From: Chloroflexota bacterium
GTDB taxonomy: Bacteria > Chloroflexota > Dehalococcoidia > Lucifugimonadales > Lucifugimonadaceae
Reading direction: 5' to 3'
Length of the DNA stretch: 64,000 bases
Assembly: GCA_013204545.1 (NCBI GenBank)
Contig: JABMNN010000097.1
Span: forward strand, 1 to 64,000
The translations under genes and the position numbers were made by a program. This document shows positions 58,098 to 64,000 of the stretch, in pieces (position 1 is the first letter of the stretch; each line of letters starts with the position of its first letter). Under the pieces are notes generated by a model. That model was not told the origin of the DNA. It saw only the letters and a list, made by a program, of their open reading frames with translations, and ran no database searches.

Positions 58098-59438
58098 CTA
58101 CGAACCTTTGAGCATTCCCATGAGTGCGCGCTTGCCCCCGGGACCTGAGATCTTCTTCATCATCTTCTGCATCTGTTTGAACTGATTTAGAAGTTGGTTG
58201 ACCTGAGTTGTAGTCGTTCCCGATCCATTCGCAATTCGTAGTCGTCGCGACCCATTTATGATCGTCGGATTTTCACGTTCGATCATAGTCATCGAGTGAA
58301 TGATTGCTTCGACCCGTGCCATTTGTCGTTCATCAATATCTTTAGCGTTGAACTTGCCTCGTAGCGAACCCATCCCGGGAATCATGCCGATAATGTCGGT
58401 CAATGATCCCATCTTCTTGATGGTTTGGAACTGCTGCAACATGTCGTTCAGATCGAACTGGTTTTTTCTAATTTTCTGTTGGAGAGCTTCGGTCTGCTCA
58501 GTATCAAACTGAACTTCAGCCTTCTCGATCAGCGACTCGATGTCACCCATACCCAAAATTCGAGAAGCAATTCGATCTGGGTGATACACCTCAAATTGGT
58601 CGGGCCGTTCCCCGACACTGATGTACTTGATTGGAACCCCAGTCGCCGATCGCATAGAGAGAGCAGCACCACCACGAGCGTCACCGTCCATTTTGGTGAG
58701 AACCATTCCGGTGATACCGATACGATCATTGAACTCACCACCGGAACGGACTGCGTCTTGACCTGTCATGGCGTCTAGAACAAGCAGAGTTTCTACCGGA
58801 GAGGTCGCGTCACGAATCTCCTCAAGCTCGCCCATTAGGGCATCGTCTATTGCGAGCCGACCTGCAGTATCGAGAATGAGGTAGTGAATATTTTCGTCGG
58901 CTGCTTTTTTGTACGCAGCTTTCGCGACTTTTACCGGAGTCGAACTAGACGGCTCTTCTGAGTAAACGGTGAGATCAAGCTGCTTTCCAAGTTGTTTAAG
59001 TTGGTCGATGGCTGCAGGACGCTGCAGGTCACAGGCCGCCATCATTACGGACTGCTTCTGCTTTCGTAACCACAGAGCGAGCTTGGCAGCGAGGGTTGTC
59101 TTACCCGCACCCTGCAATCCGACGAGCATGATGACGCTAGGTGGTCTCTCGGCTCTTGCTAGCTCAACCGCTTCTCCACCGAGAATTTGCGTTAGCTCAT
59201 CTCGAACAATACGAATTACTGATTGTCCTGGAGTGAGCGACGTGTACACCTTGTCGCCATTGGCACGTTCTTTAACGTTTGCCACGAACTGGCGCGCTAC
59301 CTTGAAGTCGACATCGGCCTCAAGAAGGGCGAGCCGAACTTCGCGCAGGGCCGCGTCAATATCTTTTTCAGATAGCTTGCCGCTATTGGTTAGCTTGCCG
59401 AAGACTCCGCCAAGCTTGTCGGAAAGTGACTCAAACAT
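58098..59438 (-). CDS. ffh: Signal recognition particle protein Ffh
   Basis: MFESLSDKLGGVFGKL, VGLQGAGKTTLAAKLALWLRKQKQSVMMAACDLQRPAAIDQL, LDTAGRLAID, TKMDGDARGGAALSMR, Met-rich M domain. Confidence 0.96.
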   Translation of the reverse strand: MFESLSDKLGGVFGKLTNSGKLSEKDIDAALREVRLALLEADVDFKVARQFVANVKERANGDKVYTSLTPGQSVIRIVRDELTQILGGEAVELARAERPPSVIMLVGLQGAGKTTLAAKLALWLRKQKQSVMMAACDLQRPAAIDQLKQLGKQLDLTVYSEEPSSSTPVKVAKAAYKKAADENIHYLILDTAGRLAIDDALMGELEEIRDATSPVETLLVLDAMTGQDAVRSGGEFNDRIGITGMVLTKMDGDARGGAALSMRSATGVPIKYISVGERPDQFEVYHPDRIASRILGMGDIESLIEKAEVQFDTEQTEALQQKIRKNQFDLNDMLQQFQTIKKMGSLTDIIGMIPGMGSLRGKFNAKDIDERQMARVEAIIHSMTMIERENPTIINGSRRLRIANGSGTTTTQVNQLLNQFKQMQKMMKKISGPGGKRALMGMLKGS

Positions 59439-59569
59439 AGTTCGAGTTTACATGCCCAACCTTCTGAATGTCATTGCGTTGAGTCCGGTGACACGGCAAT
59501 CATAGTAATTCGACCGGAAATCATGAAGCTAGCAGTGCATCCTACAAAACCGGACAGTTATCCACGGTC

Positions 59570-59887
59570 CTATTTGGCACCAAGTAACGACTCTGCTTCG
59601 GCGGTAGCGGTCTCAGGTACAAACAGAGTTGCGATTACTGTTGCTTCGGCATCCTCAGAGTTTCCGCTATCAGCAGCCGAACTTGCAATGAACCAGATCA
59701 CAAGCATTAGAACTATCGCAAGTCCAACCCAATACCCGAGACCCTCGTAACGCTTCAAAAGCGAACGATTGCCGCTATCGATTATGTTTCGTCTGGGTTG
59801 GACCCTTCTTGGCTCTTCGTTCATTTCACTCTCAGCTATCAAACGATTCGGTTCGGTACGGCCAATCATGCTCAACGACCGTGTCAC
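59570..59887 (-). CDS. Small hypothetical single-pass membrane protein
   Basis: One hydrophobic helix GYWVGLAIVLMLVIWFIASSAA; start uncertain. Confidence 0.45.
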   Translation of the reverse strand: MTRSLSMIGRTEPNRLIAESEMNEEPRRVQPRRNIIDSGNRSLLKRYEGLGYWVGLAIVLMLVIWFIASSAADSGNSEDAEATVIATLFVPETATAEAESLLGAK

Positions 59888-60116
59888 CGTCGGTCGCAGT
59901 CTCTAGTAAGGATAATCTGGGCATAAGAATGTCCCAATGTTTCTCAACATCGAACGGTGCAGATCATGGCCGACCCGTCAGATGTGGTGTTAATAGTATT
60001 CGAGCACGACTAATCACAGCAGTTTGATGTTTAAACAGTGTTGACATGATTACAACGGTCGAGATGCCCGCCTCATCGAATGCATTGGCAACATGTTCGA
60101 CTGGTACGTGATACAC

Positions 60117-60148
60117 AAGTCTCAGAGTTGCATGCAACCCTGAGACTT
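60117..60148 (-). other. Near-perfect 32-nt palindromic hairpin downstream of the CoA-transferase operon, possible terminator
   Basis: aagtctcag-a-gttgcatgcaac-c-ctgagactt; one mismatched pair; no clear T tract. Confidence 0.55.
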
Positions 60149-60183
60149 TCAGAAAAGATTTGTCCGAAGTCTAATCGCTCGAC

Positions 60184-60882
60184 CTACGCCATCAAGCCAA
60201 CTTCGCCAACTGTATCCAACGTTACTTCTGTCCGAGCTTGCACATCGGCGAACGACCAACCCGGCGCTGTTTCTCGTAAAATCATTCGACCGTTTTCGCG
60301 ATCAATTTTGATGACCGCAATGTCGGTAATGATCTCATCCACACAGCCCGGTGCAGTCAGTGGAAACGTACACTCGTTGACGATCTTCGTTATGTCGCCT
60401 CGTGCGGTGTGCTCCATCGCGATCACCACTCGCTTGGCATTCGCCGCGAGATCCATTGCGCCGCCTATGCTGCCAATTCCACGTTTTGGAATCATCCAGT
60501 TCGCCAGATCACCATTTCGTGACACCTGAAGAGCACCAAGCACAGTGACATCGATGTGACCGCCGCGAATCAGATTGAACGACTCGACCGAATCGAAGAA
60601 CGCCATTCCCGGTACAAGCTTAGGAAATTTGCCACCTGCGTCCATGAGATTCGGATCACCTTCACCGGGCGCCGAGAGTTCTTTGAAACCGAGGATGCCG
60701 TTCTCAGCGTGATACAGCAGTTCAACCCCGTTCGGCAGAAAGTCAGCACACAGCGCTGGGATGCCGATACCGAGGTTGACGGTAGATCCATCAACAAGAT
60801 CACGAGCCGCGCGCTTAGCTATCGCCGCTCGATTGAGCCGAGGTGCAGGGTCGTTTCCAACTATTGCTGGTGTGACGTTCAC
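60184..60882 (-). CDS. CoA transferase subunit B (3-oxoacid CoA-transferase type)
   Basis: VNLGIGIPALCADFLPNGVELLYHAENGILGF, RGGHIDVTVLGALQVSRNGDLANWMIPKRGIGSIGGAMDLA, EHTARGDITKIVNECTFPLTAPGCVDEIITDIAV. Confidence 0.92.
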   Translation of the reverse strand: MNVTPAIVGNDPAPRLNRAAIAKRAARDLVDGSTVNLGIGIPALCADFLPNGVELLYHAENGILGFKELSAPGEGDPNLMDAGGKFPKLVPGMAFFDSVESFNLIRGGHIDVTVLGALQVSRNGDLANWMIPKRGIGSIGGAMDLAANAKRVVIAMEHTARGDITKIVNECTFPLTAPGCVDEIITDIAVIKIDRENGRMILRETAPGWSFADVQARTEVTLDTVGEVGLMA

Positions 60883-61610
60883 GGAAGTGGATCTCCTGCT
60901 TCTCGCTGAACAATTCGATTTACATAGGTGCTCAATGTCCCGACTCTCTCCGGGTCTATTCCACCAATTTCGACAATTTCGTCCACTTCAACAATCGTTA
61001 CCTTCGCTGCCGTCGCCATTGCCGGATTGAACGCACGAGAAGTCCCGATGTATTGCAAATTGCCCCGAGCATCAGCCTTTTGTGCACGAATCAAAGCGAA
61101 GTCGGCCGTGAGCGCCTGTTCGAGCAAGTAAGTACGGCCGTTGAATTCGCGGTGTTCTTTGCCTTCAGCTACCGGTGTGCCGACCCCTGTCGGAGTGTAA
61201 AAAGCTGGAATTCCAGCTCCGGCCGCCCTGATACGTTCGATCAGCGTGCCCTGCGGAACAATATCGACCTGCGCATTTCCTTCTCGCCAGGCTTTTTCGA
61301 TTTCACTCAAGGGATTGGTTGTTCCCGGTACAGGAAACGAGCAGATGATTTTTGTCGCCTGACCACTCTCGAAAAACATGCCTTGATCTATCGGATAAAG
61401 ATGATCTGGCCATCCGTACCCGGTCGTTTTCGAAATCCCAGCGACGTTGCCGATGATCGTCAGATCACCAACTCCGAGTTCGCGAAGAGCCATCATTAGG
61501 CGAGTTGGCTGCCCTCCAGCACCACCGAATCCGCCAATCATGATCGAAGCACCCGAAGGAATATCGGCTACGGCATCGGCAAATGAGTTGGAAATCTTAT
61601 TAATTGGCAC
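60879..61610 (-). CDS. CoA transferase subunit A
   Basis: DIPSGASIMIGGFGGAGGQPTRLMMAL, GLPAFYTPTGVGT-like GIPAFYTPTGVGTPVAEGKEHREFNGRTYLLEQALTADFALIRAQKADARGNLQY; start likely GTG 61610 (or ATG 61676); ATGA overlap with subunit B. Confidence 0.9.
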   Translation of the reverse strand: MPINKISNSFADAVADIPSGASIMIGGFGGAGGQPTRLMMALRELGVGDLTIIGNVAGISKTTGYGWPDHLYPIDQGMFFESGQATKIICSFPVPGTTNPLSEIEKAWREGNAQVDIVPQGTLIERIRAAGAGIPAFYTPTGVGTPVAEGKEHREFNGRTYLLEQALTADFALIRAQKADARGNLQYIGTSRAFNPAMATAAKVTIVEVDEIVEIGGIDPERVGTLSTYVNRIVQREAGDPLP

Positions 61611-61731
61611 GGCGAGCCAGATTGTACGGTCTTTTCGATGGATGTCGCTTACACTTCGTTGAGTTTTTACTCGCATATGTTCGAATTTAGGACGGTATCG
61701 CCTATCTGTCGAACAATTATTCCCTTTGAAG

Positions 61732-62541
61732 ATGTCCTCCACCAACCGAAAGCCCAAAGGTAACGTTTTCACCCTAATTGCCCATCGAGGGTCATCGTAT
61801 GACGCGCCCGAAAACACGTTTGAGGCGTTCGATCTAGCTCTCGATCTCGGCTTCAATAATTTCGAAACCGATGTCCAGTTAACTAGTGATGGCAAAGCTG
61901 TACTAATTCACGACGACACTCTTGATCGAACAACCGATACAACGGGACTCGTCGCTGAAACCGGCATAGCGAAGGTCAAGTCACTAAATGCGGGGCTTTG
62001 GTTCGAAGGTCCTGAAGACGGCGCCGGAGTCCGCGGCCCACTCGCATACCCAGAGGCATTCGTACCAACGCTCGACGAATTCCTTGAACGATACGCTGGC
62101 AAAGCGCACGTTCACCTCGAACTTAAATCAAGCCAGCCTGAACTTGCTGCAATTTCTATGAAGTCGTTGAATCAGTGGGGGTGGCTTGACCGGCACACCG
62201 GCGATAACATCGCCCCAGGACTAACGATTTCGTCGTTTCATTTTGAGCAACTTGAACGCTCGATAGCTCTGATGCCAAACATTGCGCATGGTTGGCTACT
62301 GCAAAAAATCGACAAAGCATCCTTAAAGGTTTCTGTTGAACTTGGGCTTTCGGGTATCTACCCGAATGCAAGCAAGGTGACCGAAAAGCAGATCGCCGAC
62401 GCAAACAACGCTGGTCTGGTAGTAAGAACGTGGGGCATTGCTGATTCGAAAGCCGCTCTCAAGCGGGCGTATCGTTCAGGCGCGGTCGGTACGACGGTTG
62501 ATTGGCCAGCGAAGGCCCGTGATCTTATAACGTCGTTGTAA
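61732..62541 (+). CDS. Glycerophosphodiester phosphodiesterase family protein
   Basis: LIAHRGSSYDAPENTFEAFDLALDLGFNNFETDVQLTSDGKAVLIHDDTLDRTTDTTG, VRTWGIADSKAALKRAYRSGAVGTTVDWPAKA. Confidence 0.92.
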   Translation: MSSTNRKPKGNVFTLIAHRGSSYDAPENTFEAFDLALDLGFNNFETDVQLTSDGKAVLIHDDTLDRTTDTTGLVAETGIAKVKSLNAGLWFEGPEDGAGVRGPLAYPEAFVPTLDEFLERYAGKAHVHLELKSSQPELAAISMKSLNQWGWLDRHTGDNIAPGLTISSFHFEQLERSIALMPNIAHGWLLQKIDKASLKVSVELGLSGIYPNASKVTEKQIADANNAGLVVRTWGIADSKAALKRAYRSGAVGTTVDWPAKARDLITSL

Positions 62542-62726
62542 AGGCACCACGCTAATTCATCTTCGTTTTGGCGCAATCCTCACACAACATCCACGCTGCT
62601 TTGCGAGTGGCAGCCCGTTTAACCGCTACTTTTCACTTTGATACGTGAAATACGACTGTCTAGCCGTGGGTTCGCGCCCAACGAATAGCCGACAAACTAG
62701 CCGAGCCTAAGCGGAGTAAACAAAAA

Positions 62727-63578
62727 ATGTTCTACGACACATCTAGCTTCATTAAACCTGCCCCGCATCTACGTGATGACCGATTCCACGCACTTGTGAT
62801 GCTTCTCCCTCGTGAGTCGAAACGCCTGCTCGCACGGGCCGTTCTCCAAATACCGGAGGTAAAGCGAGCTCTCGAAGACGGCTGGTTTGTAGTTTCCCGC
62901 GGCGTAACACCCGCATACATTCTTGAGGAGCTGACTGGACAGCCCGGTGATAAGGGCAACAGCACCGCTGGCATCGTCACGAGTGGTCGACTCGCTAGCG
63001 TTATCGAAGAAGACCGTCTTGGACCTTGGGTTTTCGAGAATGGCAAGCTGTCCGAAACCCCTGCACCGAAGGCACTAGCACAGTTCAGGGCTCGCGACGT
63101 TTCGATCAAGGGTGCGAACGCTGTCGACCCGAACGGAAATATTGGCGTGCTTGCAGCCGACGGTGGTGGTGGGACAGTTGGAGGAATCTGGGGCACCATT
63201 ACCGCGCGTGGTGCCCACTGGGTCGCACCGGTCAGCCTTGAGCGTCTAATTCCAGATGTGATCGAGGCAGCTCGTGTTTGCGGGAATCATCTTTGGGATC
63301 TAACGATGGGCCAAGCAGCGGGACTAATGCCGATAGTGAACGCACAGGTCGTTACTGAAATTCAGGCACTAAACATTCTTACCGGGGTTACCGCGGTTCA
63401 TGTCGCGTCGGGTGGTGTTGCGGGAGCAGAAGGCGCAGTGATCCTTTCGCTATCAGGCGAAGAAACTGTAGTCCGAGAGGCGTTCGAACTGCTCGAAGGC
63501 ATCAAGGGCGAAGAACAGTTCGAGGCTCCTCGACTGATCCCTTACATTCGCGAGCCTGCGGCGGCTCCACAGCACTAA
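62727..63578 (+). CDS. Conserved-looking hypothetical protein, no recognised family
   Basis: Intact 283-aa ORF on the strand of its neighbours, followed by a terminator; Gly-rich segment VLAADGGGGTVGGIWGTITARGAHWVAPVSLERLIPDVIEAARVCG. Confidence 0.65.
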   Translation: MFYDTSSFIKPAPHLRDDRFHALVMLLPRESKRLLARAVLQIPEVKRALEDGWFVVSRGVTPAYILEELTGQPGDKGNSTAGIVTSGRLASVIEEDRLGPWVFENGKLSETPAPKALAQFRARDVSIKGANAVDPNGNIGVLAADGGGGTVGGIWGTITARGAHWVAPVSLERLIPDVIEAARVCGNHLWDLTMGQAAGLMPIVNAQVVTEIQALNILTGVTAVHVASGGVAGAEGAVILSLSGEETVVREAFELLEGIKGEEQFEAPRLIPYIREPAAAPQH

Positions 63579-63621
63579 TCGCTTTGTCCGATGATCAATG
63601 AGTGGAACTCGAATACGGTGA

Positions 63622-63650
63622 AAAGCGCGCCCTCATGGGCGCGCTTTCTT
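63622..63650 (+). terminator. Rho-independent terminator
   Basis: 11-bp perfect stem aaagcgcgccc-tcat-gggcgcgcttt followed by cttta. Confidence 0.8.
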
Positions 63651-63748
63651 TATTGCCAACTTATTCCGACTAGGTCATCAGTGCGGTAAAGTCAGGCTCA
63701 GAAAATTTGTCATCAGTTTGCTAAAAGAGTTTTGGGAAGAAGTAACGA

Positions 63749-64000
63749 ATGAAAATCGAGAACGTCAGACTTCGTCACGTATATGGAACCATTGAAACCG
63801 ATGGGTTGTTCTGGGAAGAGCGACTTGTTCAGCCGCTCGACGTTTATGCAGAGTTTCGTGACGTCACTAAACGTGTTGAGTGGAGCTCCGAGAAATCGAA
63901 AAATGAACTCGCTCACGATGCCTATTTCGTCCAGATCGAAACCGATGACGGAGTGATCGGAATCGGAGGGCCGATGGACAAAGCCGTCGCCTTCATAATC
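63749..64000 (+). CDS. Enolase superfamily protein, N-terminal part, truncated by window edge
   Basis: ATG 63749: MKIENVRLRHVYGTIETDGLFWEERLVQPLDVYAEF..AYFVQIETDDGVIGIGGPMDKAVAFII (MR/MLE N-terminal domain); no stop before window end, so absent from ORF track. Confidence 0.65.
   Translation, partial: MKIENVRLRHVYGTIETDGLFWEERLVQPLDVYAEFRDVTKRVEWSSEKSKNELAHDAYFVQIETDDGVIGIGGPMDKAVAFII

Noticed and set aside
58969-59505. 178-aa plus-strand ORF
   Set aside because: Antisense to ffh; Ser-rich shadow ORF.
59558-59566. DnaA-box-like TTATCCACG near ffh
   Set aside because: Single isolated imperfect match, expected by chance.
1-64000. CRISPR arrays, IS elements, prophage, tRNA and rRNA genes
   Set aside because: Scanned gaps by eye; no regularly spaced repeats, transposase or integrase motifs, or tRNA-like folds recognised. 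A tRNAscan/ISfinder run would be decisive.

Overview
The window is a 64 kb bacterial chromosomal segment, densely coding, with both catabolic/accessory genes and a core housekeeping block. Gene content resembles marine Chloroflexota of the SAR202 type: several enolase-superfamily paralogs, an SDR, amidohydrolases and CoA transferases. That taxonomic call is an inference and was not tested. The left and middle parts carry:
- five mandelate racemase/enolase-superfamily genes (two truncated by the window edges)
- a sugar-acid-like cluster (HpcH/HpaI aldolase, MR-type dehydratase, FGGY kinase, Zn-ADH)
- peptide and amide hydrolases (M19, aspartoacylase-like, D-aminoacylase, C69)
- a radical SAM anSME-like protein with a SEC-C tail
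- an acetoin/2-oxoacid dehydrogenase-like operon (E1a, E1b, E2, AcoX) with a HAD hydrolase and a zincin lipoprotein embedded in it.
The right part carries gyrB, pyrE, nadD, obg, dnaA, fmt and ffh. I see no rRNA, tRNA, CRISPR array, IS element or prophage. The most interesting signals are:
1. two adjacent lipoproteins built from an apparently shared repeat with paired cysteines
2. two tandem rhamnonate-dehydratase-like proteins in which the first metal-ligand Asp aligns with Asn
3. an IMPase-family protein with substituted catalytic Asp positions
4. four genes broken by stops or frameshifts that the ORF track shows only as fragments
5. an AT-rich gap beside dnaA.
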